A stretch of 64,000 nt of DNA, taken from contig CAZTBB010000004.1 of NCBI GenBank assembly GCA_964611755.1, positions 23,788 to 87,787 of the forward strand, given 5' to 3'. The translations under genes and the position numbers were made by a program. Below, piece after piece: positions 54,207-63,567 of the stretch. The notes beneath the pieces were generated by a model that made no database searches, had not been told where the DNA came from, and saw nothing but the letters and a program-made list of their open reading frames with translations. Numbering within the stretch: the stretch's first letter is position 1; each line of letters begins with the position of its first letter. Origin of the DNA: CAZTBB01 sp964611755 (lineage in GTDB: Bacteria; Pseudomonadota; Alphaproteobacteria; Micavibrionales; Micavibrionaceae).

Positions 54207-55364
54207 ATGAAAATAAAAACTCTCTCGCGTGCAGATAAATCCCCCCTATCCCTGTGGTGGTGGACATTAGACCGATCTTTATTATTCGCTTTTTTGGCAT
54301 TGTATCTGATTGGCGTTATAATGGTTACAACCGCTAGCCCGCAAGTGGCTGAGTATCTAGATCTTGGCTATTATCACTTCCTTTTTAAACATCTTGTGTT
54401 TATGGCGGGATCTTTGGTGTGCTTTTTTGCTGTTTCTTCAATGGATTCAAGAACTATTTGGCGTGTGGCCAGTCTTTTATTCGTAGGCGCGGCAATTTTG
54501 ATGGTGGTTGTTTTACTCTCGGGCGATGAAGTGAAGGGCGCAAAACGGTGGATAAGGTTGTTTGGTTTCACGATTCAGCCAAGTGAATTCATAAAACCCG
54601 CTTTTTTGATACTGGCAGCATGGGCGATGGCTTTGCAGAAACAAAAAGAAAGTTTTAAAGGCAATCTGCTCGCAATTCTTTTTTATGCGTTGACGGTATT
54701 CTTGTTATTGCAGCAGCCTGATTTTGGTATGACTGTCATCGTGACGGCCTCATGGGTTGTACAAATTTGCCTGGCCGGGTTCCCATTAAAAATAATGGTA
54801 TTATTGGCGGCTATGGCTATATGTGGCGGAGTTATGGCTTATTATGCATTTGATCATGTCCGCAGTCGTTTTGACCGCTTTTTTGACCCGGACAGTGGGG
54901 ATACACATCAGGTCAATAAATCATTAGAGGCATTTGAATCCGGAGGGTTCTGGGGGGTTGGGCCCGGCCAGGGAGAGGTGAAGCTCTCTTTGCCGGATGG
55001 TCATGCCGATTTTATTTTTTCTGTTATGGGCGAAGAAATGGGGCTGATATTTGTTATTCTTTTTATTGCCTTGATTGCCTTTGTTGTTCTGAGGGGGTTC
55101 TCGGTTTTGTCCAGAAGCAATGACATTTTTGCTATTTTGGCCGCTGGGGGGCTTTTAGCCATGTTTGGTTTTCAGGCTTTTGTTCATATGGGCTCTGCAC
55201 TTAATATGCTCCCCGCTAAGGGGATGACACTTCCGTTTGTAAGTTATGGTGGATCATCACTCGTTTCAATGGGCATCGCGATGGGGGCTGTGCTGGCCCT
55301 AACCCGCAAAGGCAAAACAGGAAGTATCGCAAAGGCGGGATTATATCTTGGCGGGCGACAATAA
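54207..55364 (+). CDS. ftsW: Septal peptidoglycan polymerase FtsW
   Basis: SEDS-family glycosyltransferase that polymerises lipid II at the septum with FtsI. The 385-residue protein has about ten membrane helices, the conserved region GAKRWIRLFGFTIQPSEFIK, QQPDFGM, and NMLPAKGMTLPFVSYGGSS near the C-terminus. Located between murD and murG as usual. Confidence 0.96.
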   Translation: MKIKTLSRADKSPLSLWWWTLDRSLLFAFLALYLIGVIMVTTASPQVAEYLDLGYYHFLFKHLVFMAGSLVCFFAVSSMDSRTIWRVASLLFVGAAILMVVVLLSGDEVKGAKRWIRLFGFTIQPSEFIKPAFLILAAWAMALQKQKESFKGNLLAILFYALTVFLLLQQPDFGMTVIVTASWVVQICLAGFPLKIMVLLAAMAICGGVMAYYAFDHVRSRFDRFFDPDSGDTHQVNKSLEAFESGGFWGVGPGQGEVKLSLPDGHADFIFSVMGEEMGLIFVILFIALIAFVVLRGFSVLSRSNDIFAILAAGGLLAMFGFQAFVHMGSALNMLPAKGMTLPFVSYGGSSLVSMGIAMGAVLALTRKGKTGSIAKAGLYLGGRQ

Positions 55365-55384
55365 AAAGAGTATTCAGATAAGGT

Positions 55385-56494
55385 ATGGCTGAAGAGAAGA
55401 AGAAAATAATCTTAAGTGCGGGTGGAACCGGCGGACATATGACTCCGGCTGCGGCACTGGCAATGGATTTGGTGTCCCGCGGTTTTGATATTACACTGGT
55501 TACCGACCAACGCGGGCAAAAATACCAACATCTTTTTAATGATATTCAGATCAAGGTGATCAATTCCGGTACATTAGGGGCGGGGCTTATTGGTAAGATA
55601 AAGGGCTTATTTAATCTTGGAATCGGTATTTTCCAGGCCTTTCAATTTGTAAAAAAACATCAACCGGATATGGTTGTCGGTTTTGGAGGCTATCCATCTG
55701 TGCCTGCGGTCTATGCAGCCCAAAAATTAAAAATACCGACAATTATTCATGAGCAAAATGCAATTATTGGCCGTGCAAATGCTTTTCTTGCTCCAAAAGC
55801 CGATCGTATTGCCCTGTCTTTTCCAAATATGAGGGGCATTGAAGATGTCGATCGTATGCGCGTGATTGTGTGTGGCAACCCTGTTCGCCCTGAAATTTCT
55901 GCTTTATACCATAAACCCTATCCGGTTTTGCAGCAGAGTGGCCCTCTCAATATTCTTGTTCTTGGCGGATCACTTGGCGCGCATGTATTCAGCGAAATTG
56001 TCCCCAGAGCGCTCTCACAGCTTAATCCGGATCACATTGCGCGTCTGAAAGTCGTTCAGCAATGCCGTGAGGAAGATATACAATCAGTACAAAAAATATA
56101 TGAGGAAGCCGGTATTCAGGCCGAGCTTGCGACGTTTTTTGATGATGCACCTCAGAAAATAGAAGATGCCCATTTATTAATCTCCCGATCAGGCGCCAGC
56201 ACAGTCTGTGAAATAGCGGTAGCAGGCCGTCCTGCCATATTTGTGCCATATCCTCACCATAAAGATCAGCAACAAAAGATGAATGCCGAGGAAATGGCGG
56301 ATGCCAGAGGGGCCTGGATTATGACGGAGAGCGGTTTTACGGTTGAGGCATTGCTTGCAAAAATAGAAACATTTTTGCAAAATCCGGAAAGCCTGTTTAG
56401 AGCAGCTGAGGCGGCACGTACCTGTGGTAAACCGGATGCTGCCAGAAAGCTAGGGAATTTGGTGACGGCAATCGCCAGTGGTTGGAATAATTAG
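55385..56494 (+). CDS. murG: Lipid II synthase MurG
   Basis: Peripheral membrane GT28 glycosyltransferase adding GlcNAc to lipid I. It has 369 residues, with the glycine loop SAGGTGGHMTPAAALA, VGFGGYPSVPAVYAA, IIHEQNAIIGRAN and the C-terminal ISRSGASTVCEIAVAGRPAIFVPYP that binds UDP-GlcNAc (given here in part). Next to ftsW and murC in canonical order. Confidence 0.96.
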   Translation: MAEEKKKIILSAGGTGGHMTPAAALAMDLVSRGFDITLVTDQRGQKYQHLFNDIQIKVINSGTLGAGLIGKIKGLFNLGIGIFQAFQFVKKHQPDMVVGFGGYPSVPAVYAAQKLKIPTIIHEQNAIIGRANAFLAPKADRIALSFPNMRGIEDVDRMRVIVCGNPVRPEISALYHKPYPVLQQSGPLNILVLGGSLGAHVFSEIVPRALSQLNPDHIARLKVVQQCREEDIQSVQKIYEEAGIQAELATFFDDAPQKIEDAHLLISRSGASTVCEIAVAGRPAIFVPYPHHKDQQQKMNAEEMADARGAWIMTESGFTVEALLAKIETFLQNPESLFRAAEAARTCGKPDAARKLGNLVTAIASGWNN

Positions 56495-56531
56495 GGCATA
56501 TATTTTTAACGCTGTAATGCAGAGGTAAAAC

Positions 56532-58007
56532 ATGGATCAGAGCTCAATCGGACTTGACATCGGAACGCTTCATTTTGTGGGTATTGGCGGCATCGGCATG
56601 AGTGGCATAGCCGAAGTGCTCAATACGCTTGGCTATAAAGTGCAGGGCTCTGATATTGCAGAAAGTGCCAATGTGAAGCGCCTGCGTGAGCAAGGCGTTG
56701 ATGTGTATGTCGGCCATGATGCATCCAACCTTGTTGATTCAGAAGGCAAGCGTCCTGCTGCCATTGTTGTATCCTCGGCCATTAAGGAAGATAACCCTGA
56801 GCTTATTGCCGCGCGCGAACAAAAAGTGCCTGTAGTAAGGCGTGCAGAAATGCTGGCTGAGCTCATGCGCTTGAAGCGATCAGTGGCAGTGGGCGGGACA
56901 CACGGCAAAACAACGACAACCTCTATGGTTGGTGAGATGCTAGAGCAAGCCGGATTTGATCCGACGGTGATTAATGGCGGCATTGTGAATTCATACGGGT
57001 CCAATACGCGCCTTGGAAAAAGTGAATGGATGGTTGTTGAGGCCGATGAGAGTGACGGGACATTTACGCGCTTGCCGGCTAGTATTGCTGTTGTGACCAA
57101 TATGGATGCCGAGCATATGGATCACTACGGTGATTTTGAAAATGTCCGAAAGGCATATCGTCAATTTATTCAAAATCTCCCCTTTTACGGGTTTGCTGTG
57201 TTGTGTATCGATCACCCCGAGGTTCAGACATTGGTGTCCACAATTACAGATCGCAAAGTTGTAACATATGGCTTTAATCCGCAGGCCGATATTCGCGCAT
57301 CAAATATTCGTAGTAATGCACTTGGCTCAACATTTGATGTGGAGTTTGACTCGCGCCTTGATCCTGACGGGAAGGAGCATGTTATACGGGATGTGCATTT
57401 GCCAATGCTGGGGCGCCATAATGTTCAAAATTCTTTAGTGGCAATTGCTATTGCGCGTGAATTAAATGTGCCGGTTGCAACAATGAAAGATGCACTTTCC
57501 GGATTTACAGGTGTTAAGCGCCGCTTTACCAAAACAGGCGAAGCAGGTGGTGTTACCATTATTGATGATTACGCTCATCATCCGGTTGAGATTGAAACTG
57601 TCCTGAAAACAGCACGCACCGCGGTGAATGAGAGCGAGGCAAAAGTTGTTGCCGTTATGCAGCCACATCGGTATTCACGGCTTGATGATTTGTTTGAAGA
57701 GTTTTGTAAATGCTTCAATGAGGCGGATAAGGTGATTATTGCTGATATTTATGCGGCAGGAGAGAAGCCGATAGAAAACCGTAACAAGAAGGCGCTGGTG
57801 CATGGGATTAAATCACATGGCCATCGGGATGTGATTGCCCTTCCCACACGGGAGGACCTTCCGTCGTTATTGCAGAGTATTGTCCAAGAAGGCGATTATG
57901 TGATTTGCATGGGCGCCGGTGATATAACCCATTGGGCGTATGCCTTGCCGGAGCAATTAGAAGAGGAGCAGCGCAAGGCGCGCTCTATTCAGGATAATGC
58001 AGCCTGA
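56532..58007 (+). CDS. murC: UDP-MurNAc:L-alanine ligase
   Basis: Adds L-Ala, the first stem residue. The 491-residue protein starts HFVGIGGIGMSGIAEVL, has the ATP loop VGGTHGKTTTTSMV, and DDYAHHPVEIETVL. AGAGGTAAA lies before the ATG. Its end overlaps the murB start by 11 bases. Confidence 0.97.
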   Translation: MDQSSIGLDIGTLHFVGIGGIGMSGIAEVLNTLGYKVQGSDIAESANVKRLREQGVDVYVGHDASNLVDSEGKRPAAIVVSSAIKEDNPELIAAREQKVPVVRRAEMLAELMRLKRSVAVGGTHGKTTTTSMVGEMLEQAGFDPTVINGGIVNSYGSNTRLGKSEWMVVEADESDGTFTRLPASIAVVTNMDAEHMDHYGDFENVRKAYRQFIQNLPFYGFAVLCIDHPEVQTLVSTITDRKVVTYGFNPQADIRASNIRSNALGSTFDVEFDSRLDPDGKEHVIRDVHLPMLGRHNVQNSLVAIAIARELNVPVATMKDALSGFTGVKRRFTKTGEAGGVTIIDDYAHHPVEIETVLKTARTAVNESEAKVVAVMQPHRYSRLDDLFEEFCKCFNEADKVIIADIYAAGEKPIENRNKKALVHGIKSHGHRDVIALPTREDLPSLLQSIVQEGDYVICMGAGDITHWAYALPEQLEEEQRKARSIQDNAA

Positions 58008-58926
58008 TTCTTATAATCTTCCCGATATACGAGGCGATGTTTTAAACAATGCACCGCTCGGCCAGCAAAGCTGGTTTCGCTGCGGCGGCATGGCTGATTT
58101 TTTATTCGAGCCCGCAGATACGCAGGATATCATTCATTTTTTACAATCAGATTATCCTCGGCCTTTGACCATTATTGGTGGTCTGGCCAATACAATTATT
58201 CGTGATGGCGGCATTCGTGGGACGGTTATTAAATTAAGCAAGCCATTCTCAGATGTTAGCGTACATGGTGACATCGTTACAGCAGGATGCGGTGCATTAA
58301 ATGGCAATATAGCGGCCTCGGCCGTGCGCGCCGGTATTGGCGGCCTTGAATTTTTATCAGGCATTCCAGGATCATTGGGTGGTGCTGTTGCTATGAATGC
58401 CGGGGCATATGGCTCGGAGGTCAGAGATGTGCTTATTGAGATAAGCGGAGTCAGCGCAGCAGGTGAGCACAAAACCTTGAAACCTGATGTGTTAAATATG
58501 CGATACCGAACAACGGACTTGCCGGAAGGCTTTATTGTGACCGAGGCCAAGTTAAGGGGCAACATAGAGGGCTATGATACGGTTAAGGCGCGTATGAATG
58601 ATATTAAGAAAAAGCGTAATGATACCCAGCCCATCAAAGAAAAAACGGGTGGATCTACATTTGCAAATCCATCTGCTGATGAACTCAATCAAGCAGGCCT
58701 GCCAGAGGGGATGCGAGCTTGGGAGGTTGTTGAGCGTGTTGGCGGGCGCGGGCTTCAAATTGGCGGCGCACAAATGTCGGAAAAACATTGTAATTTTATG
58801 ATTAACACAGGTGATGCAAAGGCATCAGACTTAGAAGATCTTGGAGAAGAGATTAGAGAGCGTGCAAAAAACCAGCTCGGGCTGAATTTGCACTGGGAGA
58901 TCAAACGTATTGGTGAGCGCCTATAG
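57997..58926 (+). CDS. murB: UDP-N-acetylenolpyruvoylglucosamine reductase
   Basis: FAD enzyme producing UDP-MurNAc. It has 309 residues, with QQSWFRCGGMADF, the FAD motifs IIGGLANTIIRDGG and GIPGSLGGAVAMNAGAYG, and KTGGSTFANP with the catalytic Ser. The usual neighbour is ddl; here two minus-strand genes intervene. Its stop lies two bases from that of the converging MurF-like gene. Confidence 0.96.
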   Translation: MQPDSYNLPDIRGDVLNNAPLGQQSWFRCGGMADFLFEPADTQDIIHFLQSDYPRPLTIIGGLANTIIRDGGIRGTVIKLSKPFSDVSVHGDIVTAGCGALNGNIAASAVRAGIGGLEFLSGIPGSLGGAVAMNAGAYGSEVRDVLIEISGVSAAGEHKTLKPDVLNMRYRTTDLPEGFIVTEAKLRGNIEGYDTVKARMNDIKKKRNDTQPIKEKTGGSTFANPSADELNQAGLPEGMRAWEVVERVGGRGLQIGGAQMSEKHCNFMINTGDAKASDLEDLGEEIRERAKNQLGLNLHWEIKRIGERL

Positions 58927-58928
58927 CT

Positions 58929-60515
58929 CTAAATTTTGGGTAAACGTTCATATATATCGGGCAGATCATTCTCAATCAGCACAACATCATTTTCATTTAG
59001 ATTTTCAACAAGCCAGCGTTGCGCATCATCAAATGTATCAAATTCATGCAGGTCCTTACCGCCATTAAAACGATAGGCCTTTACAAATGATTGAATTCTT
59101 TTCGGGTTGACCACAAGGGCAACATCGCATTTTGCTACAGCGTAATTTCCAATGGCCTTATGGACCTCATTATGCGCCCGGCCGAGCTCTACAATGCCCG
59201 GAGTTACTAATATTTTACGCTTGTCCTTGCCAAGAATTTCAAGCAGATCAAGAGCGGATTGAAATCCGCTTGGATTAGAGTTGTAAGCATCATCAATAAA
59301 TGTAGACCCATTATGCTGTTTTGGTTTCACCTGAAGACGGTGAGGTATCTGCGGAACACTCTCCATAGCGCGCACAACGCTCTCTGGGGCGATGCCAAGC
59401 GTGCAGGCCATGGCAAAGCTAGCCGCTATATTATCAACATGGTGGACACCATAAAGCGGGACAAGCATGACATAGGTGCCATCATCCCAACGAAGACGAA
59501 TATCAAGCCCGCGTGGCGTTTGGCGCGTTTCTTCCACAACAAGATCAGCCATGCCGCTATCGCCGGTTGAGATGAACTTGCCAATATTTTCATCTTTCAT
59601 TGTCTTGGCATAATCGAACTTTAGAACTTTATAGTCGACAATGATTTGTCCATCGTTTTGAATAACGGCTTCTGCCAATTCCGATTTGGTTTCCGCCACA
59701 GCCTCAAGAGATTTAAAGCGTTCATAATGGGCGTGCCCGATGGCCGTAATAATCCCATAATCCGGGGGTGCCAATTTGCACATTCTCTCAATCGAGCCAT
59801 GGCCATACGCACCCATTTCAACAATAAAGTATTTATGGGTGTCATTTAATTCTTCACGGATCACACGTGCAACACCCATGGGGGTATTAACGCTGCCCGG
59901 TGTGATAAGTGTCGGCGCCTCGCGCGAGAGGATGTGTCCCAATATATGTTTGACAGATGTTTTACCAAAGGAGCCGGTAATGCCGATAATTTTTACATCG
60001 CTGTTTTTAATTTTATCGTTTGCCTCTCTCCAGTAACGCTTTTGAATTGTATCTTCAAAGGGTTGAAGCATTCCATTGGCAATCACAAGAGCAAAGGGAA
60101 GGAATTGAATGATAGGAAGCCAGATAATCGGCATGTGATCAAAGATAAGAAACATCCCAAGCGGAAATGAAAAAGCGCATGCAAGATAATAAATACGCTT
60201 CGCGCGATTGGTCATGGCCAATTTTTTCTTGGCATCGTGTTTGGGATCTTTTTCTTTATAAACACCATACCCAAAAGCAATCATCACCAGAAGGTCGGAT
60301 ACAAACCAGGGAAGAAAGAAATAGCCGATGCCCGCAATAATAACGATGGCAGAGGCGCGTTTATCGAAGACTTTGTTTGAGAATACCCATTTGATGAAAC
60401 GCCCGGCATCATATTCCTCTTGCTGAAAAGCGTGCAAATAGGTTGTAAGCCTTTTATACGCAAAGATAAGGAATGTAATATAAATTAGAAAACTACTGAA
60501 AGTTTCGTCAATCAT
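58929..60515 (-). CDS. Membrane-anchored MurF-like ligase
   Basis: A Mur ligase of 528 residues. About 150 N-terminal residues form roughly five hydrophobic segments (about 7-20, 55-68, 71-86, 107-126, 129-147), absent from ordinary MurF. Then come the ATP loop GITGSFGKTSVKH (178-190; Thr-Ser where GKTT is usual), VEMGAYGHGSIERM, GHAHYERF, IPHRLQVKP and DDAYNSNPSGFQSALDLLE, a MurF signature. In the C-terminal domain the KGS motif is replaced by IENDLPD. MurF adds D-Ala-D-Ala to the stem. It sits inside the dcw cluster on the opposite strand, and the canonical murF place holds only a fragment, so it may be the working MurF. A different amino-acid ligase role cannot be excluded. Confidence 0.85.
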   Translation of the reverse strand: MIDETFSSFLIYITFLIFAYKRLTTYLHAFQQEEYDAGRFIKWVFSNKVFDKRASAIVIIAGIGYFFLPWFVSDLLVMIAFGYGVYKEKDPKHDAKKKLAMTNRAKRIYYLACAFSFPLGMFLIFDHMPIIWLPIIQFLPFALVIANGMLQPFEDTIQKRYWREANDKIKNSDVKIIGITGSFGKTSVKHILGHILSREAPTLITPGSVNTPMGVARVIREELNDTHKYFIVEMGAYGHGSIERMCKLAPPDYGIITAIGHAHYERFKSLEAVAETKSELAEAVIQNDGQIIVDYKVLKFDYAKTMKDENIGKFISTGDSGMADLVVEETRQTPRGLDIRLRWDDGTYVMLVPLYGVHHVDNIAASFAMACTLGIAPESVVRAMESVPQIPHRLQVKPKQHNGSTFIDDAYNSNPSGFQSALDLLEILGKDKRKILVTPGIVELGRAHNEVHKAIGNYAVAKCDVALVVNPKRIQSFVKAYRFNGGKDLHEFDTFDDAQRWLVENLNENDVVLIENDLPDIYERLPKI

Positions 60516-60521
60516 TCTCCA

Positions 60522-61319
60522 TTACCCTTTGATTTTTGTGGAAATGAATTTTTGAATTAAATTTGCTACCTGATGCTTTCCTGATAATAGAACACTGTAG
60601 TGATCATGGCCACTTAAACTTACAAACTCAGAATTTTTTACAAGCTTTGCATAACGTTCACCGCTGGATGGAGGCGTTTCGGTATCATTATCTCCGTAGA
60701 TATAAAGCGTCGGACAATCAATGCTTAACGCTTCGTTTGTCAGGTTTTCATTCACTATTTTAATAAAACTTTGTCGCATGCAACCGGATGTTTTTCTGTA
60801 ATCGGCACTCCCGAATTTATGGGCAAGCCATCCATCACGTAAAGATGGTGGAAGGACGGCTTTTAAAAATTTGTAGAGCTTAATTCTAAACCATAAAGAT
60901 ATTTTCTTAAGGAATGGTTTCTTGGCAGGCAATCCCGCCGCGGCAATCATGATACATCCTCGCAGTTGCTCTGGTTTGCGAGAGGCTAAAATTGTTCCAA
61001 CGCGTCCGCCGAAGGAGTGCCCGACCCAGACAATATTTTTCCATTTCTGTTTTTCGATAAGCTCTAAAATAGGATCGGTGTAATCATGACTACTCCACGG
61101 GGATGGCGGCTCTGGTGATTGTCCAAAGCCGGGAAAGTCAAAAGCGACATGTGTGCCTAAATTTTGTAGCGATGAGATCAGAGGAATAAAAGCATCGCTG
61201 TTTTGTCCCCATCCATGTCCCCAAAGGAAAACAGGCCCCTTTGTATTCGGAAAGACACGCGCATGGATTTGCACGCCATTATTCATGTGGAAAATTTCGC
61301 TTTGCCCCTTAGAAGACAA
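60522..61319 (-). CDS. Alpha/beta hydrolase
   Basis: A 265-residue serine hydrolase. The oxyanion HGWGQNSDAF, the nucleophile in GHSFGGRVG, and the acid and His in GDNDTETP and SGHDHYSVL complete the triad. It has no signal peptide. Substrate unknown. AAAGGG seven bases before a TTG supports the TTG start at 61319; the ATG at 61286 is an alternative. It is upstream of the MurF-like gene by six bases, so the two are almost surely cotranscribed and may act on a common wall-precursor or amino-acid ester. Confidence 0.88.
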   Translation of the reverse strand: MSSKGQSEIFHMNNGVQIHARVFPNTKGPVFLWGHGWGQNSDAFIPLISSLQNLGTHVAFDFPGFGQSPEPPSPWSSHDYTDPILELIEKQKWKNIVWVGHSFGGRVGTILASRKPEQLRGCIMIAAAGLPAKKPFLKKISLWFRIKLYKFLKAVLPPSLRDGWLAHKFGSADYRKTSGCMRQSFIKIVNENLTNEALSIDCPTLYIYGDNDTETPPSSGERYAKLVKNSEFVSLSGHDHYSVLLSGKHQVANLIQKFISTKIKG

Positions 61320-61429
61320 CTCTTCGCCCTTTCATGGTCATATTTTTCATGATTAAATGTCTGTATACACTATTCATTCTAAGCGTTCACACATTAAAGC
61401 ATATTCAATACACAAAATTTGGTGACATC

Positions 61430-62641
61430 ATGGCAAAAACAAAGAAAAAAATAGCAGTCTTTTTCGGGGGGCGTTCACCAGAACATGATGTGAGTATCGT
61501 CAGTGGCTTGCAATTATTGCATGCCATTGACCAAACCGAGTATGACGCTTTTCCGGTTTATATTTCTGGAAAAGGCGAGTGGTATATCGGTGATGTTTTA
61601 AGAGAGAGGGCGAATTTTCTTCCTGATAAAAATACGTATGCACAAACCAGGCGCGTTACCCTTGATGTAAATGTAAGCGGGCGCGGCCGCTTGATTGAAA
61701 CCGGCGCGAAATTGATTGGCTCGCCGAAGGTCACCGAGTTTGATGTCGCCCTTCCCGTGTTTCATGGGCTAAACGGAGAGGATGGAAACTTGCAGGGCCT
61801 GCTTGAGTTTATCAATATTCCCTATGCAGGTATGCGCGCGATGGCGAGCTCTATCCTGATGGATAAGGTTGCCACTAAAAGATTCTTAAAGGCCCTGGAC
61901 ATTAATTGTTTGCCTTACACGGTTTTAGAGCGCCCGGCAGATGGCTCTTATCAAATCGCTCTTGATGATATTGAAACCGCCATGGCGGATATATCCTATC
62001 CGGCATGTATTAAGCCAGCGCATCTTGGCAGCTCTATTGGCGTTGCCAAAGTCGAGAGTGCAGAGGATATTCAGGCCTGTTTGCCGGCAATTTTTCAATA
62101 TGATGACACAGCCATCGTTGAGCCATTTGTTAAAAATTTGGTGGAATATAATGTGGCCGTATCTGCCTTGCGTGGATCAGTTGAGCTATCGGCGCTCGAG
62201 AGACCAAAAGCAGCCGATGAGTTGCTGGATTTTAAACAGAAATATTTATCTGGCGGTGATAACAAATCAGGCAATAAAATCCCGGGTGATATTTCGGAAG
62301 GTATGCTGTCGTTAACAAGAGAACTTCACCCCGAAATCAGTGAAGACATTGAAACATTTATAAAGGACTCTGCTGTAAAAATGTTTGAAGGGCTTCAGGG
62401 CTCTGGCGCTCCGCGCATTGACTTTATCTCCGATGGAAAAACCGGTGAAGTCTGGCTTAATGAGGTTAACCCTATTCCTGGTTCATATGGTTATTTTTTA
62501 TGGGAGGCCGCATCCGATCCAATTCTGTTTACACAGTTTACAAGCCTTCTCATCGAGGAAGCCATGCGCCTTCATAAGACAAAACACATGGCGGCCGATC
62601 CTGTCCCTATGGATGCACGCTTATTCAAAAGGCATACATAA
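61430..62641 (+). CDS. ddl: D-alanine--D-alanine ligase family protein (long form)
   Basis: ATP-grasp ligase expected to make D-Ala-D-Ala for MurF. It opens VFFGGRSPEHDVSIVSG, has LPVFHGLNGEDGNLQGLLE, IPYAGMRAMAS, IKPAHLGSSIGV and the omega-loop DFKQKYL. At about 403 residues it is longer than the roughly 310 of usual DdlB, and the final motif reads EVNPIPGSYGYFLWEA in place of EINTLPGMT, so its substrate could differ. An upstream ATG (61334) is open but the ATG at 61430, after GGTGA, gives the family start. It is divergent from the hydrolase and precedes ftsQ. Confidence 0.87.
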   Translation: MAKTKKKIAVFFGGRSPEHDVSIVSGLQLLHAIDQTEYDAFPVYISGKGEWYIGDVLRERANFLPDKNTYAQTRRVTLDVNVSGRGRLIETGAKLIGSPKVTEFDVALPVFHGLNGEDGNLQGLLEFINIPYAGMRAMASSILMDKVATKRFLKALDINCLPYTVLERPADGSYQIALDDIETAMADISYPACIKPAHLGSSIGVAKVESAEDIQACLPAIFQYDDTAIVEPFVKNLVEYNVAVSALRGSVELSALERPKAADELLDFKQKYLSGGDNKSGNKIPGDISEGMLSLTRELHPEISEDIETFIKDSAVKMFEGLQGSGAPRIDFISDGKTGEVWLNEVNPIPGSYGYFLWEAASDPILFTQFTSLLIEEAMRLHKTKHMAADPVPMDARLFKRHT

Positions 62642-62666
62642 GGCTTATTGCGTGTTATAAAAGAGT

Positions 62667-63518
62667 ATGATGAAAACGAAAAAGAAGACATCTGCGCGAA
62701 AGAGTAAATCCAGAACACGCCTAGATTTATTGGGGTACTGGCTAAGGCGGCTTGGCGTTGTTTTGGCTATTGTTACGGCTGTGCTATGGGCGGGGGCGTG
62801 GTTTTTCCTAAGTGATACTGATGAAAAACTTGTGAGAGCCGTACATGAAAAAGTAATAGCCGCATCGGTTGAAAATGGCTTTGTTGTTGAAAATATTCTG
62901 GTGGAAGGCCGCGTTCACACAGACCCTGACATTATTTTGGGTTTGTTAAATGTACAATCCGGCGATGCATTGCTGGAATTCAATCCAAAGCAAGCCCGAT
63001 CATTGATAAAACAAGTATCCTGGGTCAAGGATGTGCGTGTCGAGAGACGCCTGCCCAATACTATTTATGTGGGTATTGATGAGCGCGTGCCTATCGGCAT
63101 ATGGTCGCGAAATGACCGCGTATCCGTGATTGATCAAGAGGGGACAATTCTGACGGACCATGATCTGGATCGTTTTGCGCATTTAATTGTTTTTGAAGGT
63201 CCCAATGTTCATAAAGAAGCCTTTGAGCTCCTTAAAATTGTGAGTGCAGAGCCCTTAATCATTGAGCAGATCAAGCGGGCCGAGTTCATAGACCGCAGGC
63301 GTTGGGATGTGATAACGCGAAGTGGTATCCGTGTGAAATTGCCGGAGCATGATTTAGGGCTGGCTCTACGAAGGTTGGCGCTCTCGCATGAGGTCGACCA
63401 GCTTCTTGCAAAAGATCTATTGAGCATAGATTTGCGTCAGGCCCAGAAAATAGTTGTCCGAACAAATCCCGGCCATGTACAAGAATATAAGGCGCAATTA
63501 TCCTCCGGCGGCATATAG
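62667..63518 (+). CDS. ftsQ: Cell division protein FtsQ
   Basis: Bitopic divisome protein of 283 residues that links FtsL/FtsB to the ring. A basic cytoplasmic tail (Lys/Arg-rich, 1-25), a membrane helix (about 27-50), the POTRA domain (VENILVEGRVHTDPDIILG, then SWVKDVRVERRLPNTI), and the FtsQ domain to the C-terminus. An ATG three bases later is possible. In canonical position between ddl and ftsA. Confidence 0.93.
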   Translation: MMKTKKKTSARKSKSRTRLDLLGYWLRRLGVVLAIVTAVLWAGAWFFLSDTDEKLVRAVHEKVIAASVENGFVVENILVEGRVHTDPDIILGLLNVQSGDALLEFNPKQARSLIKQVSWVKDVRVERRLPNTIYVGIDERVPIGIWSRNDRVSVIDQEGTILTDHDLDRFAHLIVFEGPNVHKEAFELLKIVSAEPLIIEQIKRAEFIDRRRWDVITRSGIRVKLPEHDLGLALRRLALSHEVDQLLAKDLLSIDLRQAQKIVVRTNPGHVQEYKAQLSSGGI

Positions 63519-63567
63519 CCCGCCTGTTTTGGCGCGTAAACATAACTGAACACTATGACATTTGAGT

